From contig CAZSXU010000003.1 of the NCBI GenBank assembly GCA_964610505.1, positions 1 through 64,000 of the forward strand: 64,000 bases of DNA. The letters are read 5' to 3'. The notes under the pieces were generated by a model. The model was given only the letters and a program-made list of their open reading frames with translations, searched no databases and had not been told where the DNA came from. This document shows positions 33,019 through 40,288 of the stretch, one piece after another. The translations under genes and the position numbers were made by a program. Source of the stretch: CAZSXU01 sp964610505 (GTDB taxonomy: Bacteria; Arandabacterota; Arandabacteria; JAGLYR01). Every line of letters starts with the position of its first letter. Position 1 is the first letter of the stretch.

Positions 33019-33194
33019 GGGAAGGGTACGGCGTCACTCCTTCACGGCAAGAGGGGGGGACTCGAATCGGCGAGCAGGGTGACAACTCGTGGCGTTGAAA
33101 GATCCCTTGCCGTGTCGTCGTTCCGGCGAGCGCTCCCCGTCGCCGGCCCGGGGTATGGGCTGTCCACTCTCAACTTTCGACTTTCGACTCTCTG
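33007..33194. repeat. Composite palindromic and heptamer repeat, copy A
   Basis: Arms 33019-33051 and 33106-33138 (33 bp each) form an imperfect inverted repeat. The inner part, CACGGCAAG against CTTGCCGTG, is perfect; the outer left arm is the most degraded of the three copies. The element opens with GGGCCTTGCGCTC and ends GCCGGCCCGGGGTATGGG. It is followed by heptamers CTCTCAA, CTTTCGA, CTTTCGA, CTCTCTG at 33167-33194. The other copies lie at 35579-35735 and 35827-35981. Confidence 0.8.
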
Positions 33195-33211
33195 CAGTTC
33201 GGCGGTTCCCC

Positions 33212-33240
33212 TTGCTCTCGCCGGTCAGACGTGGTAGCGT
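33212..33240 (+). promoter_or_regulatory. Putative sigma-70 promoter of the larA-like gene
   Basis: TTGCTC (33212-33217), a 17-bp spacer and TAGCGT (33235-33240). It begins 18 bp past the heptamer run and lies about 50 bp before the ATG at 33293. Confidence 0.4.
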
Positions 33241-33292
33241 AGTGCGACCCAGTCGATAACCGTTCGGCCCCTGAAGCGAGCACGCGGCAGCT

Positions 33293-34582
33293 ATGGACAT
33301 TGAACTGGCCTACGGTCGTGAGAAGGTATCGGTTCGACTCCCCGACGAGGCGGCGGTTGAGTTCGTCGAGCCTCGGGCGATGGACCCCGCTCCGGCGGAG
33401 GAATTGATTCGCGCCGCGCTGGAACACCCCATCGATTCGCCGCGTCTTGAGGACATTGTCAGGGGCAAGTCGCGCGTTGTCCTTGTGGTGTCGGACAAAA
33501 CGCGCGCCACGGCGGCCGACCGGTTCCTGCCGCATATCCTCCGGGTGCTCGAGAAGGCGGGAGTTGCCGCGGACAGGGTGACGCTTGTTCTCGCAACGGG
33601 AAGCCACGGGGGGCACTCGCCGGAGGAGATGGACCAGGTCCTGGGCCCGGGAATCCGAACTCGGTTTCGTGTCGTGGACCACGACGGCGAGGACCGAGCG
33701 TCGCACGTCCGGATGGGAACGACGTCGCGCGGCACGCCGCTGCTCTTCCAGCGAGAGGTGGTGGAGAGCGACTGCCTCATTATCACAGGGGCCATCGGGT
33801 TTCACTACTTTGCGGGGTTTGGGGGAGGGCGAAAGTCGCTTCTGCCGGGCGTGGCACACAATGACACGATTCTGGCAAATCACAAACTGATGCTCGCCGG
33901 AAGTGATCCGGACGAACCGCTCTGTCCTTCGTGCGCCAACGGGAGTCTAAGGGGAAACCCGATTCATGAGGACATGCTGGAGGGCTCGCGTCCGCTGAAT
34001 CCCGCGTTTCTGCTCAACACGATTCTCACGGCGGACGGCCGAATCGCGCATGCCGTTGCCGGCGACCCGTGGAAGGCGCACGAGGCCGGGCTGGAGAAAG
34101 TCCGATCCCTCTTCGCAGTCCCGGCGGAGAAGAATGCCGGGCTTGTGATCGCCTCTTGTGGCGGGCATCCCAAGGACATCAATTTCATTCAGGCCCACAA
34201 GTCGCTTCACCATGCCTTCGATCTGGTATCGGAGAACGGTACGCTGATCCTGCTGGCGGAATGTGCCCAGGGAATCGGGTCGGAGGACTTTTTCCAGTGG
34301 TTTTCCACCCTGGATCTGCGCGCGGCGGCCCGACGGTTGGATTCCGAATTCACGATCAACGCTCATACGGCCTATGTGACGATGCGCAAGGCCCTGACCC
34401 GCAGGATTATTCTGGTGACGGCCATGCCGCGCGAAACGGTAGAGGCCATGGGGATGGAACGTGCGGAATCACCGGCTGCGGCGATGGATCTGGCGCGAGG
34501 GGCGGCCGAGGGAATGGACAGCGTTCTGGTGTTGCCCCTGGCGGCGGTGACCGTACCGCTGGCTCGGTCCGGAGGTCTGTAG
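33293..34582 (+). CDS. LarA family nickel-dependent racemase-like protein (DUF2088)
   Basis: LarA racemises lactate, and homologues act on other 2-hydroxyacids, using a nickel-pincer nucleotide cofactor tethered to lysine. In the 429 residues I see TGSHGGHS (His105/His108), GFHYFAGFGGGRKSLLPGVA with His171 and cofactor lysine Lys181, and ANHKLML with His197. These correspond to His108, His174, Lys184 and His200 of the Lactobacillus enzyme. The N-terminal VVSDKTRATA segment is the usual phosphate/nucleotide region. No larB, larC or larE is in the window, so cofactor supply must lie elsewhere. The substrate is unknown. It is followed 4 bp later by the M28 lipoprotein gene. Confidence 0.88.
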   Translation: MDIELAYGREKVSVRLPDEAAVEFVEPRAMDPAPAEELIRAALEHPIDSPRLEDIVRGKSRVVLVVSDKTRATAADRFLPHILRVLEKAGVAADRVTLVLATGSHGGHSPEEMDQVLGPGIRTRFRVVDHDGEDRASHVRMGTTSRGTPLLFQREVVESDCLIITGAIGFHYFAGFGGGRKSLLPGVAHNDTILANHKLMLAGSDPDEPLCPSCANGSLRGNPIHEDMLEGSRPLNPAFLLNTILTADGRIAHAVAGDPWKAHEAGLEKVRSLFAVPAEKNAGLVIASCGGHPKDINFIQAHKSLHHAFDLVSENGTLILLAECAQGIGSEDFFQWFSTLDLRAAARRLDSEFTINAHTAYVTMRKALTRRIILVTAMPRETVEAMGMERAESPAAAMDLARGAAEGMDSVLVLPLAAVTVPLARSGGL

Positions 34583-34586
34583 AGTC

Positions 34587-35507
34587 GTGAGACGTCGACC
34601 CCATGCCGCGGTCGCCGGTGCATTGGGTACGACGCTCGTTTTGTGGATCACCGGTTGCGGACAATCGAGGCCGGCGTCCGGACGGATCCCCGAGTTCGAC
34701 GAGAACAGAGCCTTCGCGCATCTGACCCGCCAGGTGGATATGGGGTATCGGGTCCCGGGAGCGCCCGGCCACCGGCGGACCCTGGAGTACCTTCGCGAGA
34801 CTCTCGAACGCCACGCAGATTCCGTCTATGTTCAGCCCTTCTCTGTAACTAATGCGGACACAATTATGTACATGTCTAATATAATAGGCTACTTTAAGGG
34901 CGGATCGAGCGAGACCTTGCTCCTGGGCGCCCACTGGGACACCCGGCTTTGGGCGGACGAGGACCCGAATCCGGCCAGTCGCCGCACTCCCATTGCTGGG
35001 GCCAACGACGGCGCGTCCGGCGTGGCCGTGCTCCTGGAGCTGGCTCGGATTCTGGGGGAGACGCAGCCACCCAGGAACATTGAGATCGTATTCTTCGACG
35101 GGGAGGATCAGGGCGACATCTGTGATTTGTCGTGGTGCATGGGATCCGCTTTCTACGCTCGGCGGCTCAAGACGAATAGGCCCGACCGCGCGATTGTGGT
35201 CGACATGATTGGAGATCGAGACCTGGAGATCTGGGTGGAGGCCAACTCCGAGAAATACGCCTACGGTATGGTCCGAAAGGTGTGGAGCGCGGCCGAAGAT
35301 CTCGAGGTCTCCCAGTTTCGCCGAAAGACGAAATACACGATGTACGACGATCACGTTCCTCTCATTGAGAAAGGCATCCCCGCCATCGTGATCATCGATT
35401 TTGATTATCCCCACTGGCATACTCTGGAAGACACCCCCGACAAGTGTTCTCCGCAAAGCCTGGGAGCCGTGGGCCGGGTCCTGACGGCCGTCGTCTACGG
35501 AACTTAG
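34587..35507 (+). CDS. M28 family lipoprotein resembling glutaminyl-peptide cyclotransferase
   Basis: A 306-residue zinc hydrolase fold. The N-terminus is a lipoprotein signal ending ITGC (Cys24). Metal-site motifs: GAHWDTR (His116), GANDGASGVAVLLELAR (Asp141), DGEDQG (Glu173) and DYPHWHTLEDTPD near the C-terminus. The YDDHVPLIEKGIPA stretch matches the DDHxPF region of glutaminyl cyclases, which make N-terminal pyroglutamate, rather than of aminopeptidases. The start is GTG 34587. A short patch at about 34845-34900 is strikingly AT-rich, uses ATA codons and contains TATAAT. It overlaps no other gene; dispersed repeats fill the 700 bp after it. Confidence 0.88.
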   Translation: MRRRPHAAVAGALGTTLVLWITGCGQSRPASGRIPEFDENRAFAHLTRQVDMGYRVPGAPGHRRTLEYLRETLERHADSVYVQPFSVTNADTIMYMSNIIGYFKGGSSETLLLGAHWDTRLWADEDPNPASRRTPIAGANDGASGVAVLLELARILGETQPPRNIEIVFFDGEDQGDICDLSWCMGSAFYARRLKTNRPDRAIVVDMIGDRDLEIWVEANSEKYAYGMVRKVWSAAEDLEVSQFRRKTKYTMYDDHVPLIEKGIPAIVIIDFDYPHWHTLEDTPDKCSPQSLGAVGRVLTAVVYGT

Positions 35508-35523
35508 CAACTCCGGACTTTCC

Positions 35524-36090
35524 CCGCGGCTGGCCCTGGGTTGAGGGTATGCCGCCTTTCGGCTCTCGGCTTTCTCGCATGGGCCTTGCGCTCTGGGGAG
35601 CACTCGGCGTCACTCCTCCACGGCAAGAAGGGGGGACTCGAATCGGCGAGGAGGGGGGTGGCCGGGGGTGTTGAAAGATCCCTTGCCGTGTCGTCGTTCC
35701 GGCGAGCGCTCCCCGTCGCCGGCCCTGGGCCTGGGTTGTCCACTCTCAACTTTCTGCAATTCCGCGGCCGGCCCTGGGTTGAGGGTATGCCGGCTTTCGG
35801 CTCTCGGCTTTCGGTTCTCTGCCGTATGGGCCTTGCGCTCGGGGGAGCACTCGGCGTCACTCCTCCACGGCAAGAAGGGGGGATTCGAATCGGCGAGCAG
35901 GGGAGCAACTCGCGGCGTTGAAAGATCCCTTGCCGTGTCGTCGTTCCGGCGAGCGCTCCCCGTTGCCGGCCCGGGGTATGGGTCGCTTCTCTCCTTTCTC
36001 CTTATCTCCTCTCTGTCTCACAGGGCAAGGGGGGCGATTCTCAACGCTTGACCCTCCGAGGCTCCGGCTTTCGGCTCGCGGTTCTCGGAT
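35524..36090. repeat. Composite palindromic and heptamer repeats, copies B and C in tandem
   Basis: Two units begin with CCGCGG at 35524 and 35762 (238 bp apart). Each has GGCCCTGGGTTGAGGGTATGCC, a heptamer run (35556-35576: CTTTCGG, CTCTCGG, CTTTCTC; 35794-35821: CTTTCGG, CTCTCGG, CTTTCGG, TTCTCTG), then ATGGGCCTTGCGCTC and a palindrome. Arms are 35595-35627 with 35682-35714 and 35842-35874 with 35929-35961; about 25 of 33 positions pair. Further heptamer runs lie at 35743-35756, about 35983-36015 and about 36060-36085. Nothing in this 696-bp gap looks coding. Confidence 0.85.
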
Positions 36091-36121
36091 CTCTCCCCCC
36101 AGGGATGTTCTGCCCCTGCGC

Positions 36122-36150
36122 TTGACGTGTCGCCCGGCGAACGATACTCT
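36122..36150 (+). promoter_or_regulatory. Putative sigma-70 promoter of the PCC-domain gene
   Basis: TTGACG (36122-36127), a 17-bp spacer and TACTCT (36145-36150). The same -10 occurs before the gene at 46801. Confidence 0.5.
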
Positions 36151-36203
36151 GAGCCTGACCATTCGGAACTTGAACCGTCACACCGCAATGGAGGGATCTC
36201 CGT

Positions 36204-36635
36204 ATGAAACACTATCGCTTTGACGGCGACCAGCATCTGCTCGTCCTCCAACGTGGGGAAGATGTTCTGCGGTCCATTACCGATTTCGTTCGCGATCGTG
36301 AGATTCGCGGGGCGTCCCTTCAGGGAATCGGCGCCGTCGATCTGGCGCGCCTCGGACAGTATGACTATGAGCGGAAAGACTACCGCGTGGTAGAGCTTCG
36401 CGGTGCCCTGGAAGTGGTGGGTCTCATCGGTAACGTTGCCCTGAGGGACGGTGTCCCCTTTCCTCACGTGCACATGACCGTCACGACACAGGACGGAAAA
36501 GCCTTCGGAGGCCATCTTCTTGAGGGCTCGAGATGCGCATTGACGATGGAAATCGAGATCAAAGATCTGGGAGCTCCACTCGAACGTACACCGGATCCCC
36601 GATTCAACCTGAGTGTTCTCTATGACGTTGAATAG
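36204..36635 (+). CDS. PCC/DUF296 domain protein
   Basis: A 143-residue protein made of one PCC (plants and prokaryotes conserved, DUF296) domain. Seen: the N-terminal LVLQRGEDVLRSITDFV, GASLQGIGAVD, and the histidine-bearing motif FPHVHMTVTTQDGKAFGGHLL, which in bacterial homologues coordinates a metal. In plants the domain partners AT-hook DNA-binding proteins; bacterial members have no agreed role. GAGGGATCTCCGT precedes ATG 36204. It is monocistronic by position, with promoters on both sides. Confidence 0.85.
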   Translation: MKHYRFDGDQHLLVLQRGEDVLRSITDFVRDREIRGASLQGIGAVDLARLGQYDYERKDYRVVELRGALEVVGLIGNVALRDGVPFPHVHMTVTTQDGKAFGGHLLEGSRCALTMEIEIKDLGAPLERTPDPRFNLSVLYDVE

Positions 36636-36687
36636 TCCGGGCCGCGGGGTTTGGTGAAGCTGAGCCTGTTCCCCCGCTCGTTGCCGC

Positions 36688-36717
36688 TTGACAGCGCGCA
36701 TTCGGCGGCGGTAGGCT
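36688..36717 (+). promoter_or_regulatory. Putative sigma-70 promoter of purD-purE
   Basis: TTGACA (36688-36693), an 18-bp spacer and TAGGCT (36712-36717), 30 bp before the purD ATG. Confidence 0.45.
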
Positions 36718-36747
36718 CGCCCGAGGTCAAGACCGGGAGATTCTGCC

Positions 36748-38043
36748 ATGCGTGTTTTGGTGGTCGGCCATGGGGGACGGGAACACGCGCTCGTCTGGAA
36801 GATCGCAGAGAGCCCTCTTCTCGAGCAACTGTGGTGTGCGCCGGGGAACGGCGGCACGTCCGTGCATGCGTCCTCGGTGGATCTTGCTCCGGACGACCTG
36901 GATGGGCTTGCGGACTTCGCACACGGCAACAGGATCGATCTTACGGTGGTGGGCCCGGAGGCGCCTCTGGTTGCCGGTATTCGAGAGGTGTTCGACGAGC
37001 GCGGCCTGAGACTGGTCGGGCCCTGCAGGGGTGCGGCGGCTCTGGAGGGCAGCAAGGTCTTTGCCAAAGAGTTCATGGCCCGCCACGGGATTCAGACGGC
37101 GCCGTTCCGGGTGTTCGAGGATCCCGAGACGGCGAAGGAATGGATTCGTACGCAGAGCGCCGGTCTCGTCGTGAAGGCTGACGGGCTTGCGGCGGGTAAG
37201 GGTGTGATCGTCTGTTCGTCGAATGAGGAAGCGGCCGCCGCCGTGAACCGGATGATGGTCGAGAAGACATTCGGAGTGGCGGGGGAGAGAGTGGTGGTCG
37301 AGGAGCGACTTGAAGGTCCCGAGGTCTCGATCCTGGCCCTGGTTTCGAATGATTCCGTGGTCGAGCTTCTGCCCGCGCGTGATTTCAAACGAGCGTACGA
37401 TGGAGACCGGGGACCCAACACGGGAGGGATGGGTGCCATCGCGTCTCACGGCTTGGTCGGTGAGTCGCTCGTGGCCGAGATTCGGCGAACCGTCTTCATG
37501 CCGACCTGCCGAGGATTGGCGGCGGAGGGGATCCCCTACCAGGGAGTCTTGTACGCGGGTATCATGCTCACCCAACGGGGGCCGCGCGTGCTGGAGTTCA
37601 ACTGTCGTTTCGGTGACCCCGAGACCCAGGCGATTCTGCCGTTGCTTGAGACGGATCTTCTGGAACTCCTCCAAGCGGTTGTGGATGGAGATCTGGCCGC
37701 CCATCGAGCCGAGTTCCACCCCGGCGCTTGCGTCTCGGTGGTTCTGGCCTCGGGGGGGTATCCCGGACCCATTGAAAAGGGCAAGGAGATCCACGGGCTG
37801 GACGCGCCCTCGATCGAGGGCATGGTCGCGTTTCACGCCGCAACGAGCCGAACGGAAAACGGGCGGTTCTTGACCCAGGGGGGAAGAGTCCTGGGAATCA
37901 CGGCGGTCGGTCCCGATGTCGAGAGGGCCCGGCGGAACGCCTACGCCGGCGTGGGGCGGATCCGGTTCGAGGGAATGCACTACCGTCGGGACATCGGGCT
38001 CGAGCGCGTGGGAAGTGCCGGCCGGCGAACCTCTCCCCCGTAG
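36748..38043 (+). CDS. purD: Phosphoribosylamine-glycine ligase
   Basis: PurD, an ATP-grasp ligase, joins phosphoribosylamine and glycine in purine synthesis. The 431 residues show the N-terminal VLVVGHGGREHALVWK, VGPEAPLVAGI, the ATP-grasp VVKADGLAAGKGV and VEERLEGPEVSILAL, the PDRGPNTGGMGA-type region (PNTGGMGAI) and VLEFNCRFGDPETQ. ATG 36748 fits the family. It is followed 31 bp later by purE. Confidence 0.96.
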   Translation: MRVLVVGHGGREHALVWKIAESPLLEQLWCAPGNGGTSVHASSVDLAPDDLDGLADFAHGNRIDLTVVGPEAPLVAGIREVFDERGLRLVGPCRGAAALEGSKVFAKEFMARHGIQTAPFRVFEDPETAKEWIRTQSAGLVVKADGLAAGKGVIVCSSNEEAAAAVNRMMVEKTFGVAGERVVVEERLEGPEVSILALVSNDSVVELLPARDFKRAYDGDRGPNTGGMGAIASHGLVGESLVAEIRRTVFMPTCRGLAAEGIPYQGVLYAGIMLTQRGPRVLEFNCRFGDPETQAILPLLETDLLELLQAVVDGDLAAHRAEFHPGACVSVVLASGGYPGPIEKGKEIHGLDAPSIEGMVAFHAATSRTENGRFLTQGGRVLGITAVGPDVERARRNAYAGVGRIRFEGMHYRRDIGLERVGSAGRRTSPP

Positions 38044-38074
38044 GGGGAGAAAGGTCCGCGAGTATGGAGGAAGG

Positions 38075-38539
38075 ATGCCGCCTGTCGTGGGAATCGTGCT
38101 GGGTTCTCGGTCGGATACGACGTGGGCCCAACCGGCGATGGACGTACTGGAGGAGTTCGAGGTCGAGTACGAGGTTGTGGTCGCGTCTGCTCATCGTCAA
38201 CCCGATCGCGCGCGCCGATACGCGTCGGGTGCCGAGAAGCGAGGACTCAGAATCCTGATCGCCGCAGCGGGAATGGCCGCGCATCTGCCCGGTGTGCTGG
38301 CGTCTCACACGACGCTGCCCGTCCTCGGCGTTCCCCTGCCGGCCTCTACGTTGGGCGGGCTGGATTCGCTGTTGTCCATTGCTCAGATGCCGGGCGGAAT
38401 TCCCGTAGGGACCCTGGGGATCGGCGCCGCGGGCGCGCAAAACGCTGCACTTCTGGCCGTCGAGATCCTGGCACTGGGGGATTCCACTCTCCGGCGGGCG
38501 CTCGGGACGTATCGACAGACGCTCAAGCGAAAGCGATAG
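38075..38539 (+). CDS. purE: N5-carboxyaminoimidazole ribonucleotide mutase
   Basis: Class I PurE converts N5-CAIR to CAIR. The 154-residue product has VGIVLGSRSD, SAHRQPD, AAAGMAAHLPGV, PVLGVPLP, QMPGGIPVGTLGIG and AQNAALLAVEIL. The usual SAHRTP loop has glutamine in place of threonine, a small deviation. GGAGGAAGG precedes ATG 38075, and an earlier in-frame opening lies in purD. No purK is seen in the window. Confidence 0.94.
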   Translation: MPPVVGIVLGSRSDTTWAQPAMDVLEEFEVEYEVVVASAHRQPDRARRYASGAEKRGLRILIAAAGMAAHLPGVLASHTTLPVLGVPLPASTLGGLDSLLSIAQMPGGIPVGTLGIGAAGAQNAALLAVEILALGDSTLRRALGTYRQTLKRKR

Positions 38540-38548
38540 ATCCGGGGG

Positions 38549-39037
38549 ATGCCTTTGGTGTTTCGAGTCCTTTTTGTATGCACGGGGAATACGTGTCGGT
38601 CGCCGATGGCCGAGGGGTTTTTGCGACGGCGATTGGCGAGGAACCCGGCCGACGCGATCGAGGTGTCTTCGGCGGGAACCGCCGGCCTGGAAGGCCTGCC
38701 GGCTTCGGATCTCGCCCGAGAGGTGGTCAGAGAAGACGGTGTGGAGCTTGAATCATTTCGGTCCTCCGCCCTGGACCCGCGGCGCGTGGAAGAGGGGGAT
38801 CTCATCCTGGTGATGGAACCCTCCCACAGGGATGCGGTTGTGCGGCTGGCGCCGGAAGCGGCCGGCCGGACCCACCTGCTCCGGGTATTCGGGGGCACCG
38901 GTTCGGGTTCCGATGCGTCATTGGCCGACCCTTTCGGGGGGAATCTGGAGATCTATCAACGGGTCTATCTGCAGATCAAGGAGGCGATCGAGGGAGCTCT
39001 GCCCCGATTGCGTGATTTGGCCGGAGGGCGGAGGTGA
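38549..39037 (+). CDS. Low-molecular-weight protein-tyrosine phosphatase
   Basis: A 162-residue LMW-PTP/arsenate-reductase-fold enzyme. The P-loop is CTGNTCR(S) at 11-17 (CX5R), and the general-acid DPFGG lies near the C-terminus. In bacteria such enzymes often sit with exopolysaccharide kinases, but here the neighbours are purE and rpiB. In several Gram-positive genomes this gene is adjacent to rpiB, as here. The DP-F motif favours phosphatase over arsenate reductase. Confidence 0.9.
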   Translation: MPLVFRVLFVCTGNTCRSPMAEGFLRRRLARNPADAIEVSSAGTAGLEGLPASDLAREVVREDGVELESFRSSALDPRRVEEGDLILVMEPSHRDAVVRLAPEAAGRTHLLRVFGGTGSGSDASLADPFGGNLEIYQRVYLQIKEAIEGALPRLRDLAGGRR

Positions 39038-39071
39038 GCATGCGGTGTCGCGTGACCCGGGGAGGTTCTGG

Positions 39072-39533
39072 ATGAGAATCGGTGTGGGGGCGGACCATGC
39101 GGGATATGCGTTGAAGGAAGCCATCAAGTCCTTCCTCCCGGATTTCGACGTGGAGGTCGTAGACTACGGTGCCGGCAGCGAAACGTCGGTGGACTATCCC
39201 GAGTTCGGTTTTGCCGTGGCGGATGCCGTGGCGGGAGCCCAATGTGATCGGGGCATTTTGGTATGCAAGTCCGGCATCGGGATGTCGATTGTGGCCAACA
39301 AGGTCTATGGGGTGCGGGCCGCCCTCTGCTACGATGCGGAGGCGGCGAGCCTCAGCCGGGCGCACAACGACTCGAACATCCTTGTCCTGGGAAGCGCGTG
39401 GGTCGATGCGGGCGGCGCTCGGAACATCGTCAAGGTTTGGCTCGAGACGCCCTTCGAGGGCGGCCGGCATCTCCGGCGTCTGGAGGGAATCTTGAACTTC
39501 GAGCGCGAGCATTCGAGTCGGGGTCGGGGCTGA
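39072..39533 (+). CDS. rpiB: Ribose-5-phosphate isomerase B
   Basis: RpiB interconverts ribose-5-phosphate and ribulose-5-phosphate. The 153-residue product begins with the family's IGVGADHAGYALKE and has DYPEFGFAVA, the active-site loop VCKSGIGMSIVANK (Cys65) and AHNDSNILVLGSAWV. The loop is normally CGTG or CGSG; lysine in the second position is unusual and could mark a different sugar-phosphate substrate. ATG 39072 has GGGGAGG upstream. Confidence 0.9.
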   Translation: MRIGVGADHAGYALKEAIKSFLPDFDVEVVDYGAGSETSVDYPEFGFAVADAVAGAQCDRGILVCKSGIGMSIVANKVYGVRAALCYDAEAASLSRAHNDSNILVLGSAWVDAGGARNIVKVWLETPFEGGRHLRRLEGILNFEREHSSRGRG

Positions 39534-39625
39534 TCCTGTCCCGGCCTTCTGAGGGAGACATGTGGGATACGCGGCCGGCTCGTTCGCCGGATGCCGCGTC
39601 CGGATTCCAGGGGAGCGACTTCGCG

Positions 39626-40087
39626 ATGAGGTGTCCTTCGTGCGGGTTTGAGGAAGATCGTGTAATCGACTCTCGGCCGGTCCGGGAAGGCCGGAGCGTC
39701 CGCCGACGACGGGAGTGTGCCGGATGCGGGAACCGGTTCACGACGTACGAGACCGTTGCCGTCGAATCCCTCGTCGTGGTCAAGAAGGATGGACGCAGGG
39801 AGCCCTTCGATCGAAACAAGTTGTTCGTGGGTATTGAGAAGGCCTGCCAGAAGCGCCCGATTCCTCGGGATCGACTGAATGCGATCGTCGAGACCATCGA
39901 AACGGATCTCACCCAAAGGCATCCGATGGAGATCCCGACGGAGGAGATCGGGGAGAAGGTGATGGATCTGCTGAGCGGGCTCGACGAGGTCGCGTACGTG
40001 CGATTCGCCTCCGTATACAGGCAGTTCAAGGATGTGTCGCAATTCATGGAGAGCATCCGGGGCATTCTTGAGCGGGAGGGGACGTAA
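39626..40087 (+). CDS. nrdR: Transcriptional repressor NrdR
   Basis: NrdR represses ribonucleotide reductase genes in response to dATP/ATP. From ATG 39626 (153 residues) the protein opens MRCPSCG with zinc-ribbon cysteines CPSC...CAGC, then RFTTYETV and the ATP-cone (VVKKDGRREPFDRNKL through VYRQFKDV). An in-frame ATG at 39560, with a good GAGGGAGA site, would add 22 residues before the zinc ribbon. The family normally begins at the ribbon, so 39626 is preferred. No nrd genes or NrdR boxes were found in the window. Confidence 0.93.
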   Translation: MRCPSCGFEEDRVIDSRPVREGRSVRRRRECAGCGNRFTTYETVAVESLVVVKKDGRREPFDRNKLFVGIEKACQKRPIPRDRLNAIVETIETDLTQRHPMEIPTEEIGEKVMDLLSGLDEVAYVRFASVYRQFKDVSQFMESIRGILEREGT

Positions 40088-40125
40088 TCGCAAGGCGAGG
40101 CCGGCGCGTTCACGGAATAATTCGC

Positions 40126-40153
40126 TTGACATCCCGTCCATTTGAACCATAAG
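40126..40153 (+). promoter_or_regulatory. Putative sigma-70 promoter of the 40289 gene
   Basis: TTGACA (40126-40131), a 16-bp spacer and CATAAG (40148-40153). It starts about 40 bp after nrdR and leaves a leader of about 130 nt. Confidence 0.5.
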
Positions 40154-40288
40154 CTGAGAACCTGAAACGTTTTAGGTATTTGCCGCAAAATCGTCGTCCA
40201 TGGTTGAGGAGCGGCTGCCATGTCCGCAGGACGGTCGCCGCGGAACGGGAGGTGGCGAACGCTCCTGACCAGGTAAGGAGGGGTCGTA

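Noticed and set aside
35868..35905. tRNA gene or tRNA relic in the palindromic repeat (GATTCGAATC resembles a T-loop)
   Set aside because: No acceptor, anticodon or D arm can be formed around it; the similarity is limited to about ten bases and the position is the loop of the repeat.
26246..36200. Prophage or integrative element
   Set aside because: No integrase, terminase, structural or att-like sequences were seen; the accessory genes have ordinary bacterial functions and the repeats are non-coding.
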